A stretch of 64,000 bases of DNA from Betaproteobacteria bacterium Ga0077523 (GCA_001464695.1 LNDQ01000112.1:124001-188000); one strand, 5' to 3'; positions 49,874-59,572 are shown, counted from the stretch's first letter. The notes: generated by a model from the sequence alone, not told the origin. Program-made: numbers and translations.

Positions 49874-50800
49874 CTATGTTCGACCGAAACGTATGACTCG
49901 CCGAATTCTTGCTCTCAGCCCGAACTTGTCGAGTGCCCTACCCAATGCAGACGAAAACGAGGAGAACGCGCTGTGCGCTCGCACGAGGAGAACATTCCTC
50001 ACATTGCGACGAATGAACATTGCGTTCACACGCAGCGACTGGTGCGTCGCGAAGAATCGCTTGTGCTCGGACTGTCCCTCCGTGAAATCGAAGCACTCGA
50101 AAAGCGCTTCCTCGAATAGTTGCTCGATGGCCAGCCACTGGAGAATCGTACCAACCGAGTATGTGATGTACTCAGGGTCGTAACCGAGATACTGGTACAA
50201 GAGGACCCCATTCTCGACGGGGCAAAACAAGTAAGACACCGGCGTGTTCTTGTGGAACAAGATGTACGCGCGTACGAGGCCATCGGCAGCTCTGCGCAGG
50301 GTATCTTGGCGAAAAGACTCGGCGTCTGGGAGACCGGCATCTAGAAGTCGCTCCTGGTACGTTTTTGACGAAACTGCACGCGCCAAGATGAAAAATTCGA
50401 CCAGCTCATCTGGCGTACGATACGTTCGCCATTTCAGCTCTCCGTCACAGTGGTCAGAGTACTTGCGAATCTTGCGTAGCAATGTGGATCTAGACTTCGC
50501 CGAAAACTTCGCTTTGTAGGCGTCGAACGACGTCCCAAGGTCGATGTAGCTGTGGAAGTAGGTTGCGAACACGTAGCACAGATATCTGCCGGCCCGATGA
50601 ATTTTCGGCACTGGGGCCGAGACCGCGATTCCACGGACGAGAAAGCCCTCGCTTCCTGCTTCCGGCGCCTCAGCGGGAGGTTGAGGTAGGTCAACAGGAG
50701 GAATGTTCTCGTTGATGGCGATCGAGCGAACACACAATGGCAGCTCGATGCTGAACAGCGTCAGGTCACTCAACTGAAACTTGAGTGGAACCTGCTTCAT
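49874..50800 (-). CDS. FemAB/CelD-like acyltransferase (GNAT superfamily)
   Basis: 308 residues from ATG 50800; a GTG at 50866 would add 22 residues that overlap the deacetylase gene. The pattern is the CelD/BcsL-type acyltransferase of EPS loci: FSAKSRSTLLRKIRKYSD, ARAVSSKTYQERLLDAGL, AYILFHKNTPVSYLF and GTILQWLAIEQLFE. Such enzymes are thought to acylate the polysaccharide. The basic C terminus has no domain. It starts 11 bases after the deacetylase stop. Confidence 0.82.
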   Translation of the reverse strand: MKQVPLKFQLSDLTLFSIELPLCVRSIAINENIPPVDLPQPPAEAPEAGSEGFLVRGIAVSAPVPKIHRAGRYLCYVFATYFHSYIDLGTSFDAYKAKFSAKSRSTLLRKIRKYSDHCDGELKWRTYRTPDELVEFFILARAVSSKTYQERLLDAGLPDAESFRQDTLRRAADGLVRAYILFHKNTPVSYLFCPVENGVLLYQYLGYDPEYITYSVGTILQWLAIEQLFEEALFECFDFTEGQSEHKRFFATHQSLRVNAMFIRRNVRNVLLVRAHSAFSSFSSALGRALDKFGLRARIRRVIRFGRT

Positions 50801-50811
50801 GTGCCAGTGAA

Positions 50812-51774
50812 TCAACCGTACCTCCGTCGGGACAATTGTTCGACCATTCTTGCCGCGGTTGTCCACAGGGGCGACGACAGGGGTGGTGGTTGTGCGTCCG
50901 CATAGACTGCGTTCAAGTCACTGAAACCGGAGACGCGAAAGCAATCTCGGTTCTTGTCGAGAAACGAGCACAATTTCTCGAAACGATCGACAACAACGGG
51001 ATCGACGCTATTGCGCTTTGCGTTGAGCAGTTCGAAGTTGTGCGACAACAACACGAAGCTACGGCGTTCCGTCTCAAGCGCGCGCCACATCAGTCGTTCA
51101 ATTTCTCTGCTCGAGCAAGCGGTCAACTGAACGTGACGGAGGGCCGATGTCCCATCAGAGAACACTGTCATGGGGTACTCATAGACCCCGTCCACTAGGC
51201 ACGAATCAGTCACAACGGTGCCGGGAAGTACACCGCTTTGTGGGCCGGAGGTACTCGCGTTGTAGCTGCTGTCAAACTCGATGCCGTTGTTCCTGAGAGC
51301 CGTGAGAGAAGCTCTGTTGAATCCGAAGCTGCCCGCCCGGAATGCACGGATCGACCCGCCACCCGCGTCGCGCAGCAAGGCGGCACCCAGGCCGATCAGG
51401 TGAGCCTGATCCTCCATCGACAGCATGTGAAGGAACTGCACTTTTCTGTCTATCGACGACAGTAGTTTGGGTTCGGCCTCGTCGGCCCATTCCGTATGAA
51501 GATGTAGCTGAATCTCCTGATCGGCTTGCTTCAGGAGGCCAACGATCTCCTCTAAGGGGTCTGTGCCAAAACGCGTCGCAAAGAGAGGCTCCACGAAAAA
51601 AACCCCCCGCAGTCCGTGGTCGCGGAGAGCTCTTGTTTGGTAGGGCAGGCCGTAATCACCGTGAGGGGTTTGGCCATAGACGTAACGACGAAACGCGTCG
51701 GGAAACTTCGCGTCGAGGTTTTCCCATCCATCACACCAGATCTCGACGTCGACCGTCAGGAAAACATCCAACAT
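50812..51774 (-). CDS. Polysaccharide deacetylase-like (NodB fold) protein
   Basis: 320 residues. First catalytic motif is LTVDVEIWCDGW near residue 7 and the metal motif is LHLHTEWADE near residue 92, then RAFRAGSFGFN. These follow the carbohydrate esterase 4 plan, but with a variant first motif (DVE), as in many EPS-locus members. Expected to deacetylate an amino sugar. The C-terminal part is long. G+C is about 50% in lines sampled, lower than in flanking genes. Confidence 0.85.
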   Translation of the reverse strand: MLDVFLTVDVEIWCDGWENLDAKFPDAFRRYVYGQTPHGDYGLPYQTRALRDHGLRGVFFVEPLFATRFGTDPLEEIVGLLKQADQEIQLHLHTEWADEAEPKLLSSIDRKVQFLHMLSMEDQAHLIGLGAALLRDAGGGSIRAFRAGSFGFNRASLTALRNNGIEFDSSYNASTSGPQSGVLPGTVVTDSCLVDGVYEYPMTVFSDGTSALRHVQLTACSSREIERLMWRALETERRSFVLLSHNFELLNAKRNSVDPVVVDRFEKLCSFLDKNRDCFRVSGFSDLNAVYADAQPPPLSSPLWTTAARMVEQLSRRRYG

Positions 51775-51820
51775 GGTAGCCTCGATGATAAGGATTTCTC
51801 TCGGAACGTCTTGAATAGTA

Positions 51821-53601
51821 CTAGCGTCCGAGCGTGAAGCTAGGGCAGTGACGATCGATCCATTGCGCCAGCAGCATCAGAATCCATACGGCTTCCCCAT
51901 AGAACCCGGGATGCGCCGGCAGCTCCCGCGCGAACAACTCGTCCACGAACTGCTGCCGTACCAGCCCGCGCCCGATCAGGCTGGTGACACTGTCGCGGGC
52001 AAAGGTCTGCAAAGCGGTGTCGCGCAGCACCCACGCACCGAACGGCAGACCGAAACCATGCTTGGACTTGGTGAGAATCGCGTCCGGCAGAAAGCCGCGC
52101 GACGCTTCCTTGAAGAACGGTCGCAGCCGCATCCCGCGTAACTTGTCGGTGGGCGGCAGGTGGTTGGCGAAATCCACCAGCGCGTCGTCCAGCATCGGAA
52201 ACCGCACGTCGCACCCGGCGAGTTCGCAGGTGTGCACCACTTTCGGCAGATCGGCGTCTTCCAGCGTGTACTTGAGGTCGAAGGCGAGCTGACGGTTCAG
52301 CACCGACGCATCATCGCAGCGCGCGAACACCGATGCTTCGTCGCGCGCCGGCGCGCTTTCGTCGACCGCACGCAGGAACGCGGGGCTCAGCATCCGGGCC
52401 GTGCCGAGACGGGCGAGCAGGTTGTAGGTGCGCTGGCGCGCTGGCAGAGGTACGTTGGCCTGGGCGACGTAGCTCGCCGCCTTCTTCACCACGGGAATCG
52501 CGCGCGCCAGGGGGGCTGACAAGAGCGGATCGAGCAAGCCGTGGCGCAAGGCCGTCGGTACGCGCCCGTAGGCCTCGAACACGGCCTGCTTCGCGTAGCG
52601 CGTGTTGCCGCCGAACAGCTCGTCACCGCCGTCGCCCGCCAGCATGCGGTTCACGCCGGTCGCGTGGGCGCGCGCGGCACAGAAGTACGCCGGCAGCGCC
52701 GAGGAGTTGCCGAACGGTTGATCGTAGTGCTCGGCGAGTTTCGGCACGCCCGCCACAATGTCCGCTGGCGTCACGTAGTACTCGTGATGCTCGACGCCGA
52801 AATGCTTCGCCGCGATGCGCGCGTACGACATCTCGTCGTAGCCGGCTGCGTCGAATCCGATGGACCACGCCCGCGTGGCTGATCCGTTCGCCTTGGCGAG
52901 CCAGCCGACGACGCTCGAGCTGTCGGTGCCGCCGCTCAGGAAAGCGCCGACCGCGCCGCCGCGTGCTTCGCGCGTCACGGCGTCGCTCAGGAGCGCCCGG
53001 AAGCGTTCGGACTTCTGCGCCGTGGAGGACCCGCCGGAGCTGTCGTAGGTGGGGCTCCAATAGCGGCGCACGTCCAGACGGCCGGCACGGAACTCGGCGT
53101 AGTGCGCCGCTTCCAGCCGCCGCACTCCTTCGAACACCGTTGTGGGCGACGGGATCACGTGGAAGTACATGTAGTCGTACAGCGCCTGCAGCGACAGACG
53201 GCTGCCCGCCGGCAGTGCCGCCGCCACTTCGTCAGCGTAGCGCGATCGCCTGCGATCAGCGTGTTGCCACCCGGCGCGTCGTGGGCCACGAAGGCAAAGC
53301 CGCCGGACAAGTCGTCGAGCAACGCGGGACCCCGTTGCCGGTAGGCTTCGAGAATGGCCTGGGCCGATGCGCGATCGGGCGCGGGCGCCCTCCGCCAGGG
53401 ATGCCCAACGACAGCGCAGTACCCTCGGTCGTCGGTGTGCACATCGATGAATCCGCCTTCGGTGCAGTCGAGCGAGGCTGCACCCACGGTGAACGAGCGC
53501 GAGCAGCGCTGCGCGACATCGGGCGCCTGGCGCACCCGCTCACGCAACGCGGTGGCGGCCTCGGTCGCCCGCGCGGCCACGGCGATCAGACTGTGCCTCA
53601 T
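51821..53601 (-). pseudogene. Asparagine-synthase-like gene, disrupted by a frameshift/deletion
   Basis: The N-terminal amidotransferase-like part starts at ATG 53601 (overlapping the deacetylase stop, ATGA) and reads well to GGNTLIAGDR near 53242. Homology then jumps to another frame, starting SRYADEVAAALPAGS near 53245-53231 and going on as a full synthase domain (AFLSGGTDSSSVVG near 52935, AGDGGDELFGG) to 51821. About 25-30 residues between the two parts are missing. The synthase half alone could start at GTG 53227. The N-terminal part lacks the catalytic Cys of class II amidotransferases, as in the EPS-locus type. A true deletion or an assembly error are both possible. Confidence 0.8.
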
Positions 53602-54560
53602 GCTGCGACCGACGAGGGGCTCGAAGAGCTCGCGAGGTGCCGGGCCATGCGCACGGCGAAGCGCGACAGGGTGCGGTCCCACGGCGTGAAGCGCGGCAAC
53701 TGGAAACGATCGGAGGCGGCATCGGCGAAGCCTTGTGCCGTGCTCACCGCAGCGTCGAACCCTGCGGCGCGTGCGAGGCCGACGTCGCGCGGTGTGTAGT
53801 CCTTGCCCGGGCGTCCGTTCGGATAGGCGAACAGCGTGACCGGTGTTTCGGTGATGGCCTCGAGCCGGCGCTTGGATGCCGCGATCTCTTCGCGCGCAGT
53901 GGATTCGTTCTCGACTGCGAGGATCGGATGCAGATGGGTGTGAGCACCGATCGTCACCAACGGCGAGCGGGCCAGTGTCTTCAGTTGCGCGGATGTGAGC
54001 ATGAGGTCGCCAGGTGGTGTCACGCCGGCAGTCTGTGCGATGGCGGCAGCAAGCGGGGTGCGTTCGACCAGCGGGCGATACTTCACGAGCGGCAGCAGGA
54101 CGTCGAGCGCGCGCCGGCGCGCCTCGACACCTTCGACATCGATGACCGGCAGACCGTGTGCAGCAAGATCGAGCCGGGGTCCGCGGCAACCGCGGACCGA
54201 TTCGATGATGACGTCGTTCCACATGCAGCCGCCGTCGAGATAGCCGTCAGCGACGAAGACCGTGGCGGGCACCGCATGCTTTTCCAGCAGCGGCAGCAGG
54301 CGGGTCAGATTGTCGGCGTAGCCGTCGTCGAGCGTCAGGCTGGCTGCGGCTGCGGGTAGCGTGCCTTCGCCGAGCCTTCGCACGGCTTCCGCGAGCGGCA
54401 AGACGGTGAACCAGCGGCGCAGGAAGCCCAGGATCGCGTCGAACTGCTGCACGTCCGGTTCCGACGGCAGCAGCGCATCGGGTGCCGACTTGATGCTGTG
54501 ATAGATGAAGATGTTCAGCTTGCCGCGGCCCAGCAGGCCGTAGGGGGTCCAGGAGGTCAT
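53598..54560 (-). CDS. Polysaccharide deacetylase, XrtA-associated
   Basis: 320 residues. NodB fold: LTLDDGYADN near residue 77 and GAHTHLHPILA near 205 supply the metal ligands, and FAYPNGRPGKDY the later motif. Start ATG 54560, 11 bases after the decarboxylase stop; a weak ribosome site. The last bases overlap the asparagine-synthase-like gene. Expected to deacetylate amino sugars on the growing or finished chain. Confidence 0.9.
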   Translation of the reverse strand: MTSWTPYGLLGRGKLNIFIYHSIKSAPDALLPSEPDVQQFDAILGFLRRWFTVLPLAEAVRRLGEGTLPAAAASLTLDDGYADNLTRLLPLLEKHAVPATVFVADGYLDGGCMWNDVIIESVRGCRGPRLDLAAHGLPVIDVEGVEARRRALDVLLPLVKYRPLVERTPLAAAIAQTAGVTPPGDLMLTSAQLKTLARSPLVTIGAHTHLHPILAVENESTAREEIAASKRRLEAITETPVTLFAYPNGRPGKDYTPRDVGLARAAGFDAAVSTAQGFADAASDRFQLPRFTPWDRTLSRFAVRMARHLASSSSPSSVAA

Positions 54561-54571
54561 CTCGATAGGAT

Positions 54572-55819
54572 TTATACGAGGACTTCCAGCGGGTGCGGAT
54601 GGCTCAGGAACTGCAGCGGACTCGACGTGTAGCCGTAGGCACCGGACAGCAGCACGCACGCGAAGTCCCCCACCTTCGCCCGCGGCAGCTTCAGGTGATC
54701 GCCCAGCAGATCGAGCGGTGTGCACAGCGGCCCGACGATCGAAGCCTCCTCTTCGGCGGGCGCGTCGGCGCGATTGCCGATGAGCGCCGGATAGTTCTTG
54801 CGGATGACCTGACCGAAGTTGCCCGAGGCGGCGAGATGATGGTTGAGACCACCATCGGTCACGAGGAACGTGTGGCCGCGCGAGACCTTGCGATCGACGA
54901 TGCGTGTGACGTACACGCCGCCGTGCGCAACGAGATAGCGGCCGAGTTCGATCATCAGTTTTGCTTGAGGCAGGCGAACGCGCGCGTCGGCTGCAACGGC
55001 ACGCAAGTTGTCCATCACCGGCAGCAGATCAAGCGATTGATCGCCGGGGAAGTACGGCACGCCGAAACCACCACCGAGATTCAGCATGCGCACGGGCGCC
55101 GGCGCGTCCGCGGCGAGACGCACCGCAAGCTCGAGCGTCTTGCGCTGCGCGTCGCACAGTGCTTCTGCCTTCAGGTTCTGCGAACCGCTGTAGACATGGA
55201 AGCCGCGGAACTCGATCGGGTGACGGCCGATCTCGGCCAACACCTCGGGCACCTGCTCGGCGTCGATGCCGAACTGTTTCGGTCCACCGGCCATCTTCAT
55301 GCCCGAGGCTTTCAGTTCGAAATCCGGATTCACGCGCACGGCAACGCGCGGCTTCACGCCCAGCGCCTTGCCGGCAGCCAGGAGCGCATCCAGTTCGTGC
55401 GGCGATTCGAGGTTGATGGTGACGCCTGCCGCCACCGCTTGCCACAGCTCGATGGGTCGCTTGCCCGGTCCGGCGAAGCTCATCTCCGCCGGATCGGCGC
55501 CGGCATCGAGGGCGACCTTCATCTCGCCCGCCGATGCGAGGTCGAGCCCGTCGACCAGGCCCACCATCATCTGCACCACCGCCGGCATCGGGTTTGCCTT
55601 CATGGCGTAGTGCAGGTCGATCTCGCGCGGCAGCGCCGCACGCAAGGCGCGCACGTGCGCCGAAATGATCGTGCGGTCGTAGGCGAAGAACGGCGTGCTG
55701 CCTACCCGTGCCGCGAGTCGCTCGAGCGGCATGCCGCCGATCAGGAGCTGGCCGTTCTCGATGGGGAACGGGTTGGCGATCACCGTGCCGGGAGCGAGGG
55801 CGGGGTTGGGGGCGTTCAT
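54572..55819 (-). CDS. PLP-dependent decarboxylase, exosortase A-associated (fold III)
   Basis: 415 residues. Alanine-racemase/ornithine-decarboxylase fold: catalytic Lys in DLHYAMKANPMPAV near residue 72, phosphate-binding NLGGGFGVPYFPGDQ near 240, and the C-terminal SGAYGYTSSPLQFLSH. The sequence matches the group always found with exosortase A and an acyl-CoA ligase. Likely makes an amine for EPS decoration by decarboxylating an amino acid (a diaminopimelate- or ornithine-like substrate). Start ATG 55819; the longer frame to 56413 overlaps the ligase gene. Confidence 0.93.
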   Translation of the reverse strand: MNAPNPALAPGTVIANPFPIENGQLLIGGMPLERLAARVGSTPFFAYDRTIISAHVRALRAALPREIDLHYAMKANPMPAVVQMMVGLVDGLDLASAGEMKVALDAGADPAEMSFAGPGKRPIELWQAVAAGVTINLESPHELDALLAAGKALGVKPRVAVRVNPDFELKASGMKMAGGPKQFGIDAEQVPEVLAEIGRHPIEFRGFHVYSGSQNLKAEALCDAQRKTLELAVRLAADAPAPVRMLNLGGGFGVPYFPGDQSLDLLPVMDNLRAVAADARVRLPQAKLMIELGRYLVAHGGVYVTRIVDRKVSRGHTFLVTDGGLNHHLAASGNFGQVIRKNYPALIGNRADAPAEEEASIVGPLCTPLDLLGDHLKLPRAKVGDFACVLLSGAYGYTSSPLQFLSHPHPLEVLV

Positions 55820-55866
55820 GGGTGCGGAGGGGTGGTGGTGGGGAGGTGGCGGTGGCGGCTGCGGCT

Positions 55867-55909
55867 GCCCCCATCCCAACCTTCCCCGGGGGAAGGTTGG
55901 GATGGGGGC
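55867..55909. repeat. Perfect 21-bp inverted repeat (hairpin)
   Basis: Left arm 55867-55887 and right arm 55889-55909 are exact complements with one base between, among the strongest hairpins in the window. It sits between the ligase stop and decarboxylase start. Fifteen bases of its left end (TGCCCCCATCCCAAC) recur at 59526-59540 before the hydrolase 1 gene. Confidence 0.9.
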
Positions 55910-55935
55910 CAGATCGTCCGACACCTCACCCGACC

Positions 55936-57534
55936 TCAAGATTGCACCGCATTCTCGAACATCGACCGGAACTCGTCCGCGAGCAGCTTGCGGTCGATCT
56001 TGCCGTTCGGATTGCGCGGCAGGTTGCCGGTGCGCAACTCGATGTGCTTCGGCACCATGTAGCCGGGCAGCGTCTGCTGGCACGCAGCCTTGAGTGCCGC
56101 GACGTCGATCTCGGGTTTCGCGGGCACCACGACCAGCACCACCGCCTGGCCCAGTTGATCGTGCGCCACACCCAGCGCTGCGACTTCCGCGACCAGGCCG
56201 GTGCGATACACCACCTCTTCGATCTCGGTCGGGCTCACCCGGTAGCCGGAGGTCTTGATCATCTCGTCGCGCCGGCCGACGAAGTACAGGAAACCTTCTT
56301 CGTCCGCATACACGGTGTCGCCCGAGAACACCGCGTACTCCGGCAGCACGTAGCCGCCTTCGCGACCCGGCAGCGGCTTGTAGCGCTCCGCCGTTTTCTC
56401 CGGATCGTTCCAATAGCCCATGCCGACCAGTGCCCCGCGATGCACTAGCTCGCCCGGCTCACGCGGTGCGCACGGCGTGCCGTCTTCGCGTAGCACGAGG
56501 ATCTCCGCATTCGGAATGCCTTTGCCGATGGAGTCGGGCCGTCGATCCACTTCTTCCGGCGGCAGATAGGTGGAACGGAACGCCTCGGTCAGGCCGTACA
56601 TGAGGTACGCCTTCGTCTTCGGCAACCGCGAGCGCAGCGCATCGAGCGTCGTCCGCGGCATGCGCCCGCCGGTGTTGGCGATGTAGCGCAGGTGATCCGC
56701 CACGCTGTCCGGCCACGGATGCTGGATCAACTGGAACCACAGCGGTGGCACCGCGGTGAGACCGGTGATGCGTTCGGCGGCGAGCGCCCTGATCGCATCC
56801 TTGGGCAGGAAGAAGTTATGCAGCACCGCGCACGCGCCGGTGTGGAAACTGGTGGTGAGCTGGCTGAATCCGGCGTCGAACGACAGCGGCAGCGCCGCGA
56901 GCAACCGATCTTCGGCGTGATTGCCGAGATAGCTCGACACGCTGATGCCGCCCCACACGATGTTGCGCTGGGACAGCATCACGCCCTTCGGGCGGCCGGT
57001 GCTGCCCGAGGTGTAGAAGATGGCCGCGAGGTCGGTGTCGATCACGCGATGGACTGTGCGCGCGGCGTCTGAGCCGCTCATGAGCGCCGCCCACTCCATC
57101 ACTGCCAGCGAACGGGATGCGTCTGCAGGCGCGGCATCCACCGTCACCGCCACGCGCAGATCCTCGCAGCTCGCGAGAGTCGGCGCCAGCAGCGCCAACC
57201 GGTCGGCCGAAGTCACCAGCACGCGCACGTTGCAGTCGCGCAGGATGTGGCCGACCTGGTCGGCCTTCAGCAGCGGATTGACCGGCACGAACACGAGGCC
57301 TGCCGTGGCGGCGCCGAACATCGCCACGATGTTCTCGCGGCGTTTCTCGAGATAGATGGCGACGCGCTCGCCGCGAGTGAGGTTGAGGCGGAGCAGGCCC
57401 TGGGCGAAGGCCGCGCATTCGGATTGCAGGGCGGCGTAGGAAACGTCGATGCCGTCGGAGCGGATCGCGGGACGGGCTTCGCGACCTTCCGGTCGCAGGA
57501 GGTCGGAAACGATGGTGCGGGTGATGGTGCTCAT
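55936..57534 (-). CDS. AMP-dependent acyl-CoA ligase, exosortase A-associated
   Basis: 532 residues. ANL-family motifs are all present: P-loop YTSGSTGRPKGVMLSQ near residue 170, YGLTEAF near 315, SGDTVYADEEGFLYFVGRRD near 410, and the C-terminal catalytic Lys in NPNGKIDRKLL. It activates an acid for transfer to a carrier protein. Next to the decarboxylase and the acyl carrier protein, with which it probably makes an acyl or amino-acyl group for the EPS. ATG 57534 follows a TTG at 57537. Confidence 0.94.
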   Translation of the reverse strand: MSTITRTIVSDLLRPEGREARPAIRSDGIDVSYAALQSECAAFAQGLLRLNLTRGERVAIYLEKRRENIVAMFGAATAGLVFVPVNPLLKADQVGHILRDCNVRVLVTSADRLALLAPTLASCEDLRVAVTVDAAPADASRSLAVMEWAALMSGSDAARTVHRVIDTDLAAIFYTSGSTGRPKGVMLSQRNIVWGGISVSSYLGNHAEDRLLAALPLSFDAGFSQLTTSFHTGACAVLHNFFLPKDAIRALAAERITGLTAVPPLWFQLIQHPWPDSVADHLRYIANTGGRMPRTTLDALRSRLPKTKAYLMYGLTEAFRSTYLPPEEVDRRPDSIGKGIPNAEILVLREDGTPCAPREPGELVHRGALVGMGYWNDPEKTAERYKPLPGREGGYVLPEYAVFSGDTVYADEEGFLYFVGRRDEMIKTSGYRVSPTEIEEVVYRTGLVAEVAALGVAHDQLGQAVVLVVVPAKPEIDVAALKAACQQTLPGYMVPKHIELRTGNLPRNPNGKIDRKLLADEFRSMFENAVQS

Positions 57535-57582
57535 CAATGCGGCTTGAGTGGTGGATTCGGGCGAGCGCGCGATGGCGCTCGT

Positions 57583-58278
57583 TCAGAAGGACGTCGGGGC
57601 GCGGACCTGCAACACCGGCCGGCGCTCGGCGCTGGTGCAAAGATGCACGAACGGCGCCTGCGACAGGAGCGACAGTTGCAGCGGGCCGGCGATGAAGTAG
57701 CAACTCCAGCCCACGCGTGCGGCCTCGAGCCGGGCATGGCTGCGCAGCGAATCGGGCGCGAACGCGGAGATGCGGCTCATGGTCCAGTTGACGCCGCGGC
57801 CATGGAGGTTGGCGTTCATCGCCTCCCACAGGCGCGCGAACACGCGGCCCACGCGGTACTCGGGCGCCACCCAGATGTCGAAGTCCCACGCGGCCTCGCC
57901 GGCAGGCATGGGGACGAACAGCGAACGGACGTCGTCCTCCTCGTACGGACCGACCATGGCCCACTGGAAGCCCACGAACCTGCCCTTCATGAACGCCCCC
58001 AGGCAGAACGCCCCGTCGCGGTAACGGCGTTCGATCACCTCCATGGGGCGGTCCCAAGCCAGGGTCCGGGCCTCGTCGATTTCCACGGGGCGGATTTCGA
58101 GGCTGGCAGAGCGGGCCACGCCGGCCAGGGTGACCGAAGCCACGGGCTGGGCGACCAGCACATAGCGCTGGATGCGGCAGCGGCCCCCGGTCGCCGCGGC
58201 GAGCAGCCGGCCGATGAGGAACAGCGTGCCGTCGAACGGCCCGAAGGTCCGGAAGGCGTCTCGCAGCTTGGAAATCAT
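57583..58278 (-). CDS. GNAT N-acetyltransferase, exosortase A-associated
   Basis: 231 residues from ATG 58278; a GTG at 58386 would add 36 residues that look non-native. GNAT features are present but weak (IWVAPEYRVGRVFARLWEAMNANL, the acetyl-CoA site). C-terminal NWTMSRISAFAPDSLRSHARL is typical of the XrtA-linked family. First gene of the minus-strand EPS unit, divergent from the acyl carrier gene, so a promoter should lie in the 135 bases between; none was clear. Confidence 0.8.
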   Translation of the reverse strand: MISKLRDAFRTFGPFDGTLFLIGRLLAAATGGRCRIQRYVLVAQPVASVTLAGVARSASLEIRPVEIDEARTLAWDRPMEVIERRYRDGAFCLGAFMKGRFVGFQWAMVGPYEEDDVRSLFVPMPAGEAAWDFDIWVAPEYRVGRVFARLWEAMNANLHGRGVNWTMSRISAFAPDSLRSHARLEAARVGWSCYFIAGPLQLSLLSQAPFVHLCTSAERRPVLQVRAPTSF

Positions 58279-58413
58279 GTTCGTGGTGGGGGGCACAGCG
58301 GGGCGGGAACCGGCTTCGTTCTTGCTAAAGTCGGCGGATCCAGCGGCACTGCTTGATGGGATAATCGCGGCCCGATTATCGCTCACCCCTCATCCCCCCC
58401 AGGTTTTTCCCCA

Positions 58414-58686
58414 ATGAACATGTCCGATGCCCGTTCTGCCACGGTCGAAGCCGTGCGCGCCATCCTGGAACAGACCCTGTCCCTGGGTGGCCGCGCCGCC
58501 CAGTTGGCCGATGGATCCCGACTGCTGGGTGCCATCCCCGAACTCGACTCCATGGCCGTGGTGAACGTGCTGACCGCTATCGAAGACCGCTTCGGCGTCA
58601 CCGTCGAGGACGACGAGTTGGACGCGCAAACCTTTGCGACCTTCGGCGCGCTCGTGGCGTTCGTGGACAGCAAGATACAAGCCTGA
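58414..58686 (+). CDS. Acyl carrier protein, exosortase A-associated
   Basis: 90 residues, four-helix carrier. The phosphopantetheine site is in IPELDSMAVVNVL (Ser after Asp). It differs from fatty-acid ACP by the PELDSM motif. It probably takes the acyl group from the ligase at 55936 and passes it to an acyltransferase. Its stop lies 3 bases before the hydrolase 2 start. Confidence 0.92.
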   Translation: MNMSDARSATVEAVRAILEQTLSLGGRAAQLADGSRLLGAIPELDSMAVVNVLTAIEDRFGVTVEDDELDAQTFATFGALVAFVDSKIQA

Positions 58687-58689
58687 GTG

Positions 58690-59517
58690 ATGTCCGGTCC
58701 GCCCCGCCTCGAGGCGGGTTTCAGGGACTTCGGCACCGGGGACCGGTTCTGCGTGCAATGGACCCCCGCTGCGGGGGAGTTCCGAGGCGCTTTGCTGCAT
58801 ATTCCGGCCTTTGGCGAGGAAATGAACAAGAGCCGCCGAACTGCGGCCGTGGCGGCTCGGCACATGGCTGCAGCGGGCTACGTTGTCAGATTCATCGACG
58901 CGTATGGCACGGGCGACAGTCCAGGCGAATTCGGGGAAGCAACCTGGCGCATTTGGGTCGACGACTTCCGAGCTGCGGCTGCGGAGCTGGCCCGGACGAT
59001 CGGTGGCCCGGTGATCCCATGGGGGCATCGGGCGGGTTGCCTGCTGTTGCCCGAACTGGTCGCCGCGGGCGCGAACGTACTTCTGTGGCAACCGGTGACG
59101 TCCGGTGACCAGCACCTCACACAGATCCTCCGGTTGAAGGTGGCCGCCGACACTTTCGCCGGCCATGCGACGCCGGCGACCACCAAGTCGCTGAGGGGGC
59201 AGCTCGACGCTGGCAGTTCGCTCGAGATTGCCGGCTACGTACTCAACCCGGACCTGGTGTTGCCGCTGGCGCAGCGGACGCTGTCGTCGTGGTCTGCGAA
59301 GCCGGCGGCGATCGACTGGATCGAGACTGGGCCCGAGCCGGCGAGCGAACCGTCGCCGGGTAGTGCACGGACGATAGCGGCACTCAAGGACCTTGGTATC
59401 CGCGTTGGGTACTCGCACGTGGTCGGGGAGCCTTTCTGGATGACACTGGAGATTGCCGAGAATCGCGCGATGGGGGAGAGGTCGGTCGAGGTGCTGGAAG
59501 CGGAGGTGGCGGTGTGA
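58690..59517 (+). CDS. Hydrolase 2, exosortase A system-associated
   Basis: 275 residues, alpha/beta-hydrolase fold (HIPAFGEEMNKSRR, DAYGTGDSPGE). The nucleophile elbow reads WGHRAG, with Arg where Ser is expected, so it is unlikely to be an ordinary serine hydrolase. The family always sits beside the carrier protein and hydrolase 1. ATG 58690; a GTG three bases earlier is possible. Confidence 0.88.
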   Translation: MSGPPRLEAGFRDFGTGDRFCVQWTPAAGEFRGALLHIPAFGEEMNKSRRTAAVAARHMAAAGYVVRFIDAYGTGDSPGEFGEATWRIWVDDFRAAAAELARTIGGPVIPWGHRAGCLLLPELVAAGANVLLWQPVTSGDQHLTQILRLKVAADTFAGHATPATTKSLRGQLDAGSSLEIAGYVLNPDLVLPLAQRTLSSWSAKPAAIDWIETGPEPASEPSPGSARTIAALKDLGIRVGYSHVVGEPFWMTLEIAENRAMGERSVEVLEAEVAV

Positions 59518-59572
59518 GGTTGCGTTGCCCCCATCCCAACAAAGAGCACCCAGCAGCTCAAGGCAACTCCCC

